64,000 bases of DNA from Streptomyces sp. P3 (GCA_016893485.2 JAFEKX020000001.1:1984001-2048000); one strand, 5' to 3'; positions 29,659 to 41,046 are shown, counted from the first letter of the stretch. Translations and numbers: made by a program. Notes: a model not told the origin generated them from the letters alone.

Positions 29659-29676
29659 AACTTGTCTGAACAAGTT
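29659..29676. promoter_or_regulatory. HutC/PhnF-type GntR operator
   Basis: AACTTGTctgaACAAGTT has perfect 7-bp arms around four bases, matching the CTTGTAT-ACAAG style of HutC-subfamily sites. A further direct half-site AACTTGT lies at 29646-29652. It sits between the importer operon and the divergent GntR gene, 67 bp from the binding-protein start. Confidence 0.7.
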
Positions 29677-29827
29677 GGCCTCAGTACGCCCGGTGATGGT
29701 GTCTTGTTCGTAAACATTGGCGAAACCGTGACCCCCATTCCCTGCACACTCCTGGCTGACACGGATCACCAGGAGAACTGGACTACGCTGCTCACGCTGT
29801 GCACAGCTGCCGACTCAGAGGGGAAGC

Positions 29828-30567
29828 ATGACGGCGCGACACGAGGAGATCGCCGACGAGCTGCGGAAGGCCATCGACCGTGAGGAGTACACAGTCGGCA
29901 GCCTGCTGCCCGCGGAGACGGACCTCGCCGCGCAGTACGGCGTCTCGCGCGGCACGGTCCGCCAGGCCGTCGCGGCCCTCACCGCCGAGGGGCTGATCGG
30001 GTCCCGGCAGGGCGCCCGCCGGGTGGTGCTGGCCAGCCGGCGCAGCCAGAGCTTCGCGGAGCTCCGCAGCTTCGCCGAGTGGGCCCGCGCGATGGAGCGC
30101 GAGGCGACCGGGCACGTGGTCGCGCAGGAGTACCGCCCGGCCACCGCCGAGGACGCCGTACGCCTCCAACTCGCCGCGGGAACACCGGTGTTGCACGTCC
30201 TCCGGGTCCGCGGCCTGGACGGCGAGCCGGTCCTCCTGGAGCGGACGGTGTACGCGGACTGGATCTCCCCGCCGTCGAGGCGATCGAGCCGGAGTGCCCG
30301 TCGGTGACCCAACGCCTGTACGACGACACGGGGTTGGTCTTCGCCTACGGCGAGCACGTCATCGACGCGGTCGCGGCGGGGGCACAGGACGCGGAGCTGC
30401 TCGGCATCCGCCGCACGAGTCCGCTGCTCCGGGTCCGCCGGGTGACCACCACCCGCGAGGGGCGCCCAGTCGAGTGGTCCGACGACCGTTATCGGTCGGA
30501 TGCGGTGAGCTTCAGTGTGCACAACTCGATAGGGAACAACGCGCTGGCACGGAAGACGGCGGAGTGA
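29828..30567 (+). CDS. GntR-family regulator (HutC/PhnF subfamily, UTRA domain), frameshifted
   Basis: N-terminal winged helix: HEEIADELRKAIDREEYTVG, LLPAETDLAAQYGVSRGTVR and QAVAALTAEGLIGSRQGARR. The UTRA ligand domain follows: VLHVLRVRGLDGEPVLLERT, and after a break near 30262 (TCCCCG, one C short) YDDTGLVFAYGEHVIDAVAA and LLRVRRVTTTREGRPVEWSD. About 246 residues. Expected to repress the divergent ABC/phosphatase operon through the AACTTGT palindrome until its small ligand binds. The gene ends near the convergent Lrp gene. Confidence 0.87.
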
Positions 30568-30591
30568 CCAGCAGTCGCCCTGACGGTCGCC

Positions 30592-31043
30592 CTAGGTCGG
30601 CGAGCCGGACGAGAAGCGGCGGAGCAGCGGGGAGAGGACGAGGACCGACTTGGTGCGCTCCACGAAGGGCTCCCCGGCGATGCGCTCCAGGACCCGTTCG
30701 AAGTGGCGCATGTCGGCGGCGAAGACCTGGACGACCGCGTCCGCGTCGCCGGTGACGGTGGACGCGGCGACGACCTCCTGGTAGCGCTCGAGGCCGCGCC
30801 GGATGGTGTCCGGGAGGTGTTGTGGCGGCAGTAGATCTCGACGAACCCCTCGGTCTCCCAGCCGAGCGCCGACGGGTCCACCCGTACGGTGAAGCCGGTG
30901 ATGGCGCCGGTGGCCCGCAGCCTGTCCACGCGCCGCTTCACGGCGGGCGCGGACAGGCCGACGAGCTGCCCGATGTCCGCGAAGGAGCGGCGGGCGTCCT
31001 CGGCGAGGGCGTGCACGATGCGTTCGTCGAGTTCGTTCAGCAC
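30592..31043 (-). CDS. Lrp/AsnC-family regulator, frameshifted
   Basis: Helix-turn-helix [40 protein letters not shown], then [18 protein letters not shown] into the RAM ligand-sensing domain. One C is missing near 30822 (ACCTCCCGG). The remainder reads [20 protein letters not shown] in the corrected frame. About 150 residues, the normal size. Its GTG start lies 10 bp after the APC permease stop, so the regulator and amino-acid transporter are co-transcribed; it probably senses that transporter's substrate. Confidence 0.87.
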
Positions 31044-31053
31044 GGTGGATCGA

Positions 31054-32528
31054 TCACTTCTCGGGCGGTGCGGGTGTTGCCAGTCGGGAACGGCGGTGGC
31101 CGTATACGAAGTAGAACACGAGCCCGACGGCCATCCAGCCCCGAAGACCACCCAGGTGACGGACGAGAGGCTGCCCATCATCCACACGCACAACGCGAAG
31201 CCCACGGCGGGCAGGACCGGGGACAGCGGTACGCGGAAGGTGCGGGACATGTCGGGGCGGGTCCGGCGCAGCACCACGACGGCGACGTTGACCAGTGCGA
31301 AGGCGAAGAGCGTGCCGATGCTGGTCGCGTCCGCGAGCTGCCCGAGCGGGATGGCGGCGGCGAGGACCCCGCAGAACAGGGACACGATGACGGTGTTCGC
31401 GCGAGGCGCCCCGGTCTTCGGGTGGACCTTGCCGAACGCCTTGGGCACGAGGCCGTCCCGGGACATCGCGAAGAGGATGCGGGTCTGGCCGTAGAGGACG
31501 GTCAGGACGACGCTCGCGATGGCGATGACCGCGCAGGCGGCGAGGAGGGTGCCCCAGAAGGACTGGCCGGTGACGTCGCGCATGATCTGGGCGAGGGCGG
31601 CCTCGGAGTCGTTGAAGCGGCGCCAGGGCTTCGCGCCGACGGCGACGGCCGCGACGAGGACGTAGAGCGCGGTCACGATGACGAGGGAGAGCATGATCGC
31701 GCGGGGCAGGTCACGCTGCGCGTTCTTCGCCTCCTCGCCGGCCGTGGAGGCTGCGTCGAAGCCGATGTACGAGAAGAAGAGGGTCGCTCCGGCCGCGCTG
31801 ACACCGGCCATGCCCAGCGGCATGAAGTGGTCGTAGTTGCCGGACTTGAAGCCCTGGATGCCGATCGCGCAGAACAGCACCAGCGCGGCGATCTTCACAC
31901 AGACCATGACCGTGTTGGCGCGCGCGGACTCCTTCGCGCCGCCGAGCAGGAAGGCCATGGCGAGGAGTACGACGATCAGCGCCGGGAGGTTGAAGACGCC
32001 GCCGTCGCCGGGCGGGGCGGACAGCGCGTCGGGGATGGTGACCCCGATCGTGCCGTCGAGGAGTTCGTTCAGGTACTCGCCCCAGCCGACCGCGACGGCG
32101 GCGACCGAGACGCCGTACTCCAGGATCAGACACCAGCCGCAGATCCAGGCGATCAGCTCGCCGAGCGTGGCGTAGGCGTAGGAGTACGAGGAACCGGCGA
32201 CCGGGATGGTGCCCGCGAGCTCCGCGTACGAGAGGGCCGAGAACAGGGCGGTGAGGCCGGCGATCACGAAGGAGAGCGTGACGGCGGGGCCGGCCTTGGG
32301 GACGGCTTCGCCGAGGACGACGAAGATGCCGGTGCCGAGGGTGGCGCCGATGCTGATCATCGTCAGCTGCCAGAGCCCGAGGGAGCGGCGGAGCGAGCCC
32401 GCCCTCACCCTGGCCGCCCTCGGCGACCAGGCGTTCCACGGGCTTGCGGCGCATCAGGCGCGCGCCGAGCCCGGGGACGGCTCGGCGGTCCGACTGCGGT
32501 CGTGCGGGGGTGCGCCTTGGTCGAGCAC
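31054..32528 (-). CDS. APC-superfamily amino-acid permease, frameshifted
   Basis: Twelve to fourteen hydrophobic segments: [20 protein letters not shown] (TM1 with the G(A/S)xxGTGIF substrate motif), [40 protein letters not shown] and [20 protein letters not shown]. This is the cationic amino-acid transporter (CAT/YfnA) subgroup. The GTG start at 32528 has AAGGAG eight bases upstream, and the N-terminus [20 protein letters not shown] is soluble. Breaks near 32475, 32420 and 31140. Followed by the Lrp gene. Confidence 0.85.
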
Positions 32529-32632
32529 GCGGATGGCTCCTTGTCGCTGCCGGGTCACGGCGACAGGAAGCGACGGCACGAGGAGGGCCGCCGAGCGGAG
32601 GTCCTGCCGCGCGCTGGGTACAGCGCTCGACC

Positions 32633-32896
32633 TTACGAGGCCGCGCGTCCTGACCGTAATGCGGCATCCTTGCGCGCCACCGCAAGATCGTTGCGTTCGT
32701 GGGGCGGGGGTGCGGATTCGTTGCGTGGTGGGGGTGGGTGTTGCGGGGTGGGGGCGGCGAGGTGTCGATCCAGCGGGTGCGGGCCCCGGGCGGCCTGTTT
32801 GGTCATGCCGAGGACCGCGCCCATCCGGGTCCGGGAGGCGCCGGCCTCGCGGGCCGCGCGGACAGTGAGCCTGCGGCCCCCGAACATCCCCTCCAC
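32633..32896 (-). pseudogene. Possible relic of a small helix-turn-helix protein
   Basis: The frame reads [20 protein letters not shown] then [16 protein letters not shown], strongly like the recognition helix of small actinobacterial HTH proteins (compare [14 protein letters not shown] in the gene at 50421). After that it becomes Pro/His-rich with no domain. An upstream alternative frame, [14 protein letters not shown], may be its broken N-terminus overlapping the guaB1 end. No good ribosome site. Likely a decayed gene, possibly a real one hidden by indels. Confidence 0.35.
32669..32686. promoter_or_regulatory. Inverted repeat upstream of the APC permease (Lrp-type site?)
   Basis: CTTGCG (32669-32674) and CGCAAG (32681-32686) flank six bases, with a further TTGCG at 32691 and more TTGCG copies to 32745. 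Lrp/AsnC regulators often use TTGC-GCAA arms. It lies 140 bp above the permease start and could be the autoregulatory site of the operon. Confidence 0.4.
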
Positions 32897-32930
32897 CAGG
32901 ACAACAGGGGCCGCAGCAGAGCCAGTCGGG

Positions 32931-34414
<1,484 letters not shown>

Positions 34415-34576
34415 TCAGCCAGGGGAAGAGCACGTACTTCATTGTCCCATGTCGGGCGGAATGCCATGCCTCGGATCATCGTCCAGGCAGGTCGAGGCCG
34501 CCGCTGGAGGAATGTCCAAACGAACCTGTGATTCATGTGTGGGCAACCTTCGGGACACCTCGTGTATCGAACGGGC

Positions 34577-36202
34577 ATGACTTCCCTCCGCACGGTGCTC
34601 GGGGCGGCGCTCACCGCCGTGGTGCTCGCCCTCGCGCCCGGGTCCGCCGCCCTGGCCGCCAGTCCCTCCCCCTCCCCGACGCAGGCCCACGCCGTGATCG
34701 AGGCGGACGCACAGCTCAACGTGGGACAGGCCGCGCAGCCGGTCCACGTGGGCTGGCAGTTCTACGACGGCGGCGCGCACGCTCCCGTGCCCACGCACCA
34801 GACGCTGGTCATCGACGCCCGCGACCTGGCGGGCGTCGCGGCCGTCAGCGCGGACGACCCGAGGTGCACGGCCGCCGGGCAGGTCCTCACCTGCGTCGAC
34901 AAGGACGAGTCCCAGCCGCCGTACGTCGACTTCACCGTGCGGGCGGACCCGGGCGCCGCCCTCGGTGCCACCGGCACGCTGAAGTACACCGTCTCCGCCG
35001 AGCACGGCACCGGCGCCACCGCGCAGGCCAAGGTGGTCGTCGGCGTCCCGGAGCTGACCGTCGGCAAGGTGCCAGACGTGACGCACGCCAAGGTCGGCTC
35101 CCGGATCGAGCTTCCGCTCCGGCTGCGCAATACCGGCGACCTCGCCACCGACCGCCGCATCATGCTGCGCTGGGAGGAGGTGGGCGGCCTGGCCTTCGAC
35201 CGGAAGTTCTCCAACTGCACCTACGGCGACGGCGACGACCCCGTCGAACCCGGCAGCCAGGCCTCCGTGACCTGCGTCTTCACCGCCCCGGTGGCCGCGG
35301 GCGCCACGGTCGAACTGAGCAGCCCCCTCACCGCCACGGTCGGCGCCCACGTCCTGACCGCCGTGACCGACTACTCGGCCGAACTGCTGAAGCCCGGTGT
35401 GCAGCCCGGCGGCGGCAGCGAGCCGGGGACCGGACCTGAGCTGACCCTGGTGCCCGCATCCGGGTCGGGGAACGGTTTCGAGCGGTGCCACGGGCCAGGT
35501 CCGGGTCTCGGCCGACAACTCGGCGGACCTCGCCGCCACCGCCGCGGTGACCCCCGCCGTACGGGCGGCGAGTGGACGCTGACCCTCAACGCGGTGAACC
35601 ACGGCCCGGCCTCCGCGTACGGCATCGGCAACAAGGCCGTCGCCCTCGTCGACGTCGTCCTCCCCAAGGGCACGGTCGCGACCGGCAACGCCTTCGAGGA
35701 GGGGGAGGACACGCCCTACGGCGAGTGCTTCCTCTGGGTGGGCGACGGCAGGACGGCGCCCTTCGCGGCGGGTCACCGGCACTACGTGTGCCCGGTGCCG
35801 CGCGGGGTCGCCGCCGGGCACAGTCAGCTGTTCGTGCTGTGGGTGAAGGCGGCCAAGGACTACACCGGCGCCAAGGGCACGGCGACCGTGCTCCCCGGCC
35901 CGGCCGGCATCCCGCTGCACGACCCGGACTCCGCCGACGACAGCGCCACGTTCACCTTCACTGGGTCGACCGCGTCACAGACGCCGAGCCCGTCCGCGTC
36001 CTCGACCGCGTCGAGCGCGTCCCCCACCCCGGGAGCCTCGGGCGGTACGTCGGTCACGCCGACCGCGACGACCGTGCCCGGCGGGTCGTTGCCGCACACG
36101 GGCACGGGCCCGATGGCACTCGTCGCCACCACGGCGGCCGGAGCCGTGGCACTCGGCTCGGCGGTCCTGCTCGTCGCCCGCCGCAGGCGCAACTCCCGCT
36201 GA
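34577..36202 (+). CDS. LPXTG-anchored surface protein
   Basis: The signal peptide TSLRTVLGAALTAVVLALAP ends at ALAAS; a Ser/Pro linker follows. The body has two or three beta-rich DUF11/CARDB-like segments (VPDVTHAKVGSRIELPLRLR; LTLNAVNHGPASAYGIGNK). The C-terminus is a Ser/Thr-rich stalk, then LPHTGTGPMALV, a hydrophobic helix and ARRRRNSR: a full class E-type sortase signal. Exposed on the wall; role unknown. Two compensating indels near 35480 and 35555 scramble about 30 residues in the middle (CHGPGPGLGRQLGGPRRHRR). ATG 34577 is chosen over the upstream start because the signal peptide begins there. Confidence 0.85.
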   Translation: MTSLRTVLGAALTAVVLALAPGSAALAASPSPSPTQAHAVIEADAQLNVGQAAQPVHVGWQFYDGGAHAPVPTHQTLVIDARDLAGVAAVSADDPRCTAAGQVLTCVDKDESQPPYVDFTVRADPGAALGATGTLKYTVSAEHGTGATAQAKVVVGVPELTVGKVPDVTHAKVGSRIELPLRLRNTGDLATDRRIMLRWEEVGGLAFDRKFSNCTYGDGDDPVEPGSQASVTCVFTAPVAAGATVELSSPLTATVGAHVLTAVTDYSAELLKPGVQPGGGSEPGTGPELTLVPASGSGNGFERCHGPGPGLGRQLGGPRRHRRGDPRRTGGEWTLTLNAVNHGPASAYGIGNKAVALVDVVLPKGTVATGNAFEEGEDTPYGECFLWVGDGRTAPFAAGHRHYVCPVPRGVAAGHSQLFVLWVKAAKDYTGAKGTATVLPGPAGIPLHDPDSADDSATFTFTGSTASQTPSPSASSTASSASPTPGASGGTSVTPTATTVPGGSLPHTGTGPMALVATTAAGAVALGSAVLLVARRRRNSR

Positions 36203-36214
36203 CACGAAGGCGGT

Positions 36215-36828
36215 TCAGTACAGGAAGCGATGCAGGGGAGCCGACTCGGTCAGCAGCATCGTGAGCCGGTGGGCGAGGCGCTGCCACGCCTCGTCCTGCC
36301 CGTAGCCGAGTCTCACGTCCTCGCCGCCGCCCGCCTCGATCGCCGCGAAGAGCGTGGCGGTGTCGGCGTCGGGCGTGAGGTCCACCAGGGACAGGACCCG
36401 CGCCAGCGCGCCGACCAGGCCGACGGCGGTCTTCTCGGGGGTCAGGACGGTGGTGCGGACGGTGGCGACGACGCCCGAGGGTCGGGCAGGTCCGGAGGGG
36501 CCACGAGGAGTCCGGACAGCTCGCGCAGCAGCGCGTACAGCAAGTCCGTGTCTCCGGCGGGCAGTTCGACGAGGCGCAGGCCCTCGTGCTCCCAACGGCC
36601 GTTCGGTGTCCACACCTTGGGGCCCCGGGCCACCGCCTCGGCGAGCGTCTCCCGCACCCGCCGGAAGGCCACGAGCCCGTCCGCGAAGAGCGCGTGGTCA
36701 CCGCCCGCTCCGCCCACGGACTCGGCCAGGGGCACCAGCAAGTGCTCTTCCACCCGGTCGCACTGCGCTTCGAGGTCCGGGTCCACGACCACCAGCCGGA
36801 CCGACGTGCGCTGCTCCTGTTGCTCCAT
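36215..36828 (-). CDS. Hypothetical protein, frameshifted
   Basis: I do not recognise the family. The frame reads EQQEQRTSVRLVVVDPDLEA, VWTPNGRWEHEGLRLVELPA, then after a break near 36480 VVATVRTTVLTPEKTAVGLV and LAHRLTMLLTESAPLHRFLY. About 204 residues, soluble, acidic and Leu-rich, without signal peptide. It lies 36 bp downstream of the barstar gene in the same direction and may share its transcript. Function unknown. Confidence 0.6.
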
Positions 36829-36863
36829 ACCGAACACTCTGCCAGCCGCCTCGGACAATCGGG

Positions 36864-37181
36864 CTAGCGCCCGCCCCCGCCCAGCGCGAGCACGACGGAC
36901 AGCGCCGGTGTCGCGTCGACCGCGTCCCCGAAGACGTCGACGGCGGTCGCCCACTCGTCGGGCCGTGAAGTGGCGTACGACCGCCAGTTGCGTACGACGA
37001 CCAGCAGGCCCCGCTCGACGGCCGCCTCGGGCCACACGGTGTGGTCGCCGAGGCTGTCCGCGAGGGCGTCCCAGTTCCGGCCGAACCAGTCGGGCAGCTG
37101 GAGTGCCTGGACGCAGCGGTCCATCAGGCCGGCCTTGTCCGTGACCCCGTCGAGGTCCAGCGTGACCGCGAACTCCGTCAT
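36864..37181 (-). CDS. Barstar-family RNase inhibitor
   Basis: 105 residues. DLDGVTDKAGLMDRCVQALQ, LPDWFGRNWDALADSLGD and VVVRNWRSYATSRPDEWATA match barstar (PF01337): the helix after DWFGRNWDAL plugs the RNase active site. It stays in the cytosol and should neutralise the RNase encoded immediately upstream. Its ATG overlaps the RNase stop (ATGA at 37178-37181), so the two are made together. Confidence 0.9.
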   Translation of the reverse strand: MTEFAVTLDLDGVTDKAGLMDRCVQALQLPDWFGRNWDALADSLGDHTVWPEAAVERGLLVVVRNWRSYATSRPDEWATAVDVFGDAVDATPALSVVLALGGGGR

Positions 37182-37558
37182 CTCAGTACCGTCCTGAACG
37201 ACTTGTAGTGATCATCGGTGTAGTAGATCTCGCCGTCCTGCCCGGTGACAATGCGCCGGGCCCCGCGGTCCCGCGAGCCCGGCGTCCTGACGGTGTACTC
37301 GTGGTAGAAACCGCGCTTCTGCCGGGGCAGCAGCTTCTCGTAGTTCCCGAAGACGACCCCGTCCTTGGCGTACGGGAACGGCCCGCCCCGGTCGATGAGG
37401 GCGACGGTCCGCCGTGCCTCGGCGGGGAGTTGGGAGAGCCTGACGGTGGCGGTGGCGGTGGCGGTGCCGGCACCGGTGGTGGCCGTGGAGGAACAGCCGA
37501 CCGGCAACAGGACGGCCAGAAGGACGAGAAGCACCCGGGAGACGAACCGCAGCAGCAT
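37178..37558 (-). CDS. Secreted guanyl-specific ribonuclease (barnase/RNase Sa family), lipoprotein-like
   Basis: 126 residues. The hydrophobic N-terminus ends in the lipobox LPVGC, then a Thr/Ala linker. The catalytic domain parallels RNase Sa: GGPFPYAKDGVVFGNYEKLL (catalytic Glu), KRGFYHEYTVRTPGSRDRGA, RRIVTGQDGEIYY (Arg) and TDDHYKSFRTVL (His). It would cut RNA after guanine at or outside the cell surface. RNase Sa itself is freely secreted; the Cys here suggests a membrane-tethered form. Paired with barstar as protection. Confidence 0.88.
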   Translation of the reverse strand: MLLRFVSRVLLVLLAVLLPVGCSSTATTGAGTATATATVRLSQLPAEARRTVALIDRGGPFPYAKDGVVFGNYEKLLPRQKRGFYHEYTVRTPGSRDRGARRIVTGQDGEIYYTDDHYKSFRTVLR

Positions 37559-37608
37559 GCGCCCGATGCTGCCACGGCCGTCCCGGTACGACGTGGTGTC
37601 GCGGCCCG

Positions 37609-38655
37609 TCAGATCCCGTCGGGGTCCGTCCGGCTGAGCGCCGACTTCGGCGGCGACCCGGCCGTCATCAGGTAGTCCGCCGCGGCCGTGTCCGTCACCA
37701 GGCTGGTGACGAGCCCGGACCGCAGCACGGCGTCGATCGCCGCCGCCTTCCGCCGGCCGCCCGCGATCGCGACGACCTCGGGGATTCGGCGCAGCTGGTC
37801 CGCCTTGACGGTGATGCACCGCTCGCCCAGGTCCCGGCCGACCCGGCGGCCTTCGGCGTCGAAGAGGTGCGCGGACGTCTCGGCGGCGACACCGAGGGAC
37901 GAGTAGTGCGCCCGCTCCTCGTCGCTGAGCATGTCGTAGACCGTCGAGATGCCCGGCTCCCAGGAGCCGATGGAGACGCAGGCGACCGTGACCTTGTCGA
38001 AGTACTCGAAGGCCCGGGCGATCCCCGTCTGGTGGCGCAGTGCCTCGGCGGTGGCCGCGTCCGGCAGCAGCATCGGGGCGTAGATGGGGTGGGCGTCGCC
38101 GCCCGACACCTGCGCGGCCCGCCGTACCGCCTCGACCGAGCCGCGCTCGGCGGTCCCGGCGTCGTACACGCCCGTCAGCTGGACCACCGTGCAGGGCGGC
38201 AGCCGGTCGAGGGCCGCCGCCATGTGGATGGTGGACCGGCCCCAGGCGAGGCCGAGCACATCGCCCTCGGCGACCAGCTCGCCGAGCAGGTCGGCCGCGA
38301 CCTCCCCGAGGTTCTCGGGGTCGGGCGACTCCTCGCTGACCTCGGCCGGGGACTCGACCACGACGGCGTGCCTCAGGCCGTACCGGGCACGCAGCGCGTC
38401 CGAGCGCTCCGCGTCCAGTTCGGCCGGTACTCGGATCTCGATGCGTACGAGATCCCGTTCGAGAGCGGTCTCCAGGACCCGGGCCACCTTGAAGCGGCTG
38501 ACGCCGAACTCCTCCGCGATCTGGATCTTGGACTTGCCCTCGAGGTAGAAGCGGCGGGCCATGGCCGCCGCCTGCACCAGCTCTGCGGGTCCCATCCGCA
38601 TGGCTGACCGGCCCGTCGACATACCCGACACGGCGATCTCCTCACTGCTGTTCAC
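37609..38655 (-). CDS. SorC/DeoR-type sugar-binding transcriptional regulator
   Basis: Intact, 348 residues from GTG 38655. Helix-turn-helix: AMARRFYLEGKSKIQIAEEF and GVSRFKVARVLETALERDLV. The sugar-phosphate-binding SorC domain follows: DVLGLAWGRSTIHMAAALDR, VVQLTGVYDAG and GEVVAIAGG-like VVAIAGGRRKAAAIDAVLRS. It sits directly upstream of, but pointing the same way as, the RNase gene, and 78 bp after rpe, so it may share the rpe transcript. It may respond to a pentose-phosphate intermediate; this is inference. Confidence 0.85.
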   Translation of the reverse strand: MNSSEEIAVSGMSTGRSAMRMGPAELVQAAAMARRFYLEGKSKIQIAEEFGVSRFKVARVLETALERDLVRIEIRVPAELDAERSDALRARYGLRHAVVVESPAEVSEESPDPENLGEVAADLLGELVAEGDVLGLAWGRSTIHMAAALDRLPPCTVVQLTGVYDAGTAERGSVEAVRRAAQVSGGDAHPIYAPMLLPDAATAEALRHQTGIARAFEYFDKVTVACVSIGSWEPGISTVYDMLSDEERAHYSSLGVAAETSAHLFDAEGRRVGRDLGERCITVKADQLRRIPEVVAIAGGRRKAAAIDAVLRSGLVTSLVTDTAAADYLMTAGSPPKSALSRTDPDGI

Positions 38656-38733
38656 ACTCTGGATTCGCCGTTCATCCTTGCAGATCCGGCGCACTTGATC
38701 AGCCTTGATGGCCGCCGTTCACATACCTGCCGC

Positions 38734-39415
38734 TCAGTGGTCGCACGCCCAGGATGCCTTGCCGGTGGCCCCCTCCGCCTGCGTGCGCAATGCACGTACC
38801 GCCGCGGCCGGGTCGGATGCCCCGTAGACCGCCGAACCGGCGACACATCGGCTCCCGCGTCCGCGCAGCGCCTCGATCGTCGAGGCCGAAACTCCCCCGT
38901 CGACCTGCAGCCACAGCTCCAGTCCGTGCTTCTTGATCAGCTCACGGGTGCGACGGATCTTCGGCAGCATGATGTCGAGGAACGACTGGCCACCGAAGCC
39001 CGGCTCCACGGTCATGATCAGCAGCATGTCGAGTTCGGGCAGCAGATCCTCGTACGGCTCGATCGGCGTCGCGGGCTTCAGCGCCATGGACGCGCGCTCC
39101 CTTGGCCCGAATCTCACGGGCCAGCCGGACCGGCGCAGCCGCCGCCTCGACGTGGAAGGTGACGGAGGAGGCACCCGCCTCGACGTACTGCGGGGCCCAG
39201 CGATCGGCGTCCTCGATCATCAGATGGCAGTCCAGCGGGGTGTCCGTCGCCCGCGCCAGTGACTCTACGACCGGTACGCCGAGGGTCAGGTTCGGGACGA
39301 AGTGGTTGTCCATGACGTCGACGTGGAGCCAGTCCGCGCCGGACACCGCGGTGGCTTCGTCGGCCAGGCGGGCGAAGTCTGCGGACAGGATGCTGGGGTT
39401 GATCTGGACGGCCAT
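38734..39415 (-). CDS. rpe: Ribulose-phosphate 3-epimerase, frameshifted
   Basis: Interconverts ribulose-5-P and xylulose-5-P. Start [59 protein letters not shown]; then after a break near 39093 (one base missing in GCGCGCTCC) [40 protein letters not shown] and [20 protein letters not shown]. Active-site Asp and His residues are present. About 227 residues, standard. ATG 39415. Housekeeping, minus strand; the accessory operon starts on the other strand 277 bp away. Confidence 0.92.
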
Positions 39416-39536
39416 GCCCCAAGCCAAGCCTGCCATGCCCTCCAGGGGTTGGCCGCATCGGTCCGTCGCGGGTGGGGTTCCTTTTCGAGTGCGGGGCCGC
39501 TGTGGATGGGGGCCTTTCGGGTGCGGGTCCACTGTG

Positions 39537-39563
39537 GCTGGGCGCGCAGTTCCCCGCGCCCCT
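39537..39563. repeat. Dispersed intergenic repeat, copy 3
   Basis: GGCGCGCAGTTCCCCGCGCCCCT, described in part here as GCGCGCAGTTCCCCGCGCCC, repeats the elements near 4211 and 12178. It lies in the rpe/aminotransferase gap, at the boundary of the accessory operon. Confidence 0.6.
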
Positions 39564-39691
39564 TTCAAGGGCGCTTCCGTGGGCCGGGTGGGAACTGTGG
39601 CGTTCCGGTCAGTGGACCAGGGCGTGACCCGGGGTTCGGGGAGCCCATGCTCGGCGGCACGTCACGCGTCGTCGTCACGGGGGAATGCGTA

Positions 39692-40933
39692 GTGGGTCGG
39701 ACAGAGACAGAGTTGGTTGCGCTGCATGCTCGGCATCTCAGTAGCGGGCGTGGGCGGCTGGCGGCGATGTTCGGGGTGTTGTCGAGGGGGCGGCGGAGGG
39801 GGCGGAGATCACCTCAACCGAGGGGAGGACGTACCTCAACTGCGGGGGCTACGGCGTCTTCTTCGTCGGGGCCGGGCATCCCCGGGTCGTCGCTGCGGTA
39901 CGGCGGCGGCAGGCGGGGCGGCTGGCGTTGTCCAGCCGGCTGTTCCTCGACCCTGTGTCCGGGCACGCCGCCGAGGCGCTCGCCGGGGTCGCGCCGGACG
40001 GGCTCGACCGGGTGCACTTCTCCGGCTCGGGACCGAGGCCGTCGAGGCGGCCGTGAAACTCACTCGGGCACATGGCAGACGGCGACTGATCTCGATGCGG
40101 GACGGCTATCACGGCAAGACCCTCGGCGCGCTGTCCCTCACCGCGAACCCGCTCTATCAGGATCCGTTCCGGCCGCTGCTGCCGGACGTCCGGCACGTGC
40201 CGTTCGGTGACACCGACGCGCTGGCCGCGGCGCTGAGTGACGGTGACGCGGACGCCTGTGTGGTGGTGGAGCCGGTGCAGAGCGAGGCCGGGGTGATCGT
40301 GCCTCGGCCCGGGTATCTGGCGGCGGTGGCCGCGCTGTGCCGGGAGCATCGGGCTTTCCTGGTCGTCGACGAGGTGATGACCGGGCTGGGGCGGCTCGGG
40401 TCCTGGTGGGGCTGTGCCGCCGAGGGCGTACGGCCCGACGTGCTCGTGACCGGCAAGGCGCTGTCCGGCGGGGTCATGCCGGTGGCAGCGACCCTCGCCA
40501 CCCAGGAGGTGTTCGAGCCCTTCGACACCGACCCCTTCCTGCACACCTCGACCTACTCCGGCGCACCGATCGCGATGGCCGCCGTCAGCGCGACCGTCGA
40601 GGTGATCCGGGACGAGGGGCTGGTCGAACGTGCCGCCGCCATCGGCGCCCGGCTGCTGCCCGCGCTCCGGGCCGTCACCGCCGAGCACGCACCCGGGCTG
40701 GTCCGCGAGGTGCGCGGTGCCGGGCTGCTGATCGGGATCGAGCTGGCGGACGCGGGGGCGGCCGGGGAGTTCCTGCTGGAGATGGTCGACCGGGGTGTGG
40801 TCGTCAACCACTCCCTCAACGCCCACCCGGTCGTCCGCCTGACCCCGCCCGCCGTGCTCTCCCCGCGCAGGAGACCCGGCTGCTGGAAGCCGTCGAGGGC
40901 GCGCTGTCCGCGATGGCGAAGTCCCTCTCCTGA
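39692..40933 (+). CDS. Class III PLP aminotransferase, frameshifted
   Basis: About 414 residues when repaired. GYGVFFVGAGHPRVVAAV, SGSGTEAVEAAVKLTRAHGR (PLP phosphate), GYHGKTLGALSLTANPLYQD, DEVMTGLGRLG and VTGKALSGGVMPVAATLA (Schiff-base Lys in TGKALSGG). Similar to ornithine/4-aminobutyrate/diaminobutyrate-type enzymes. The GTG start follows GGGGGAA. Lost bases near 39788, 40030 and 40868. A 36-bp-spaced echo of the last codons (GGCGAAGTCCCT at 40915 and 40951) follows. First gene of a six-gene plus-strand operon; probably installs an amine on a carbonyl in that pathway. Confidence 0.82.
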
Positions 40934-41046
40934 CAAGCGACGCCCGTGACGGCGAAGTCCCTTGCCTGACAGTCGACTTGGGACCTACGACGACCCGCCC
41001 TCCGTGATCCGACCCGCCCGCGAACGCTTCCGAAAGGCTGCCGACC

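Noticed and set aside
30489..32408. Apparent 639-codon permease-Lrp fusion
   Set aside because: Restoring a lost base near 31140 gives a permease stop at 31054-31056 and a separate Lrp start at 31043.
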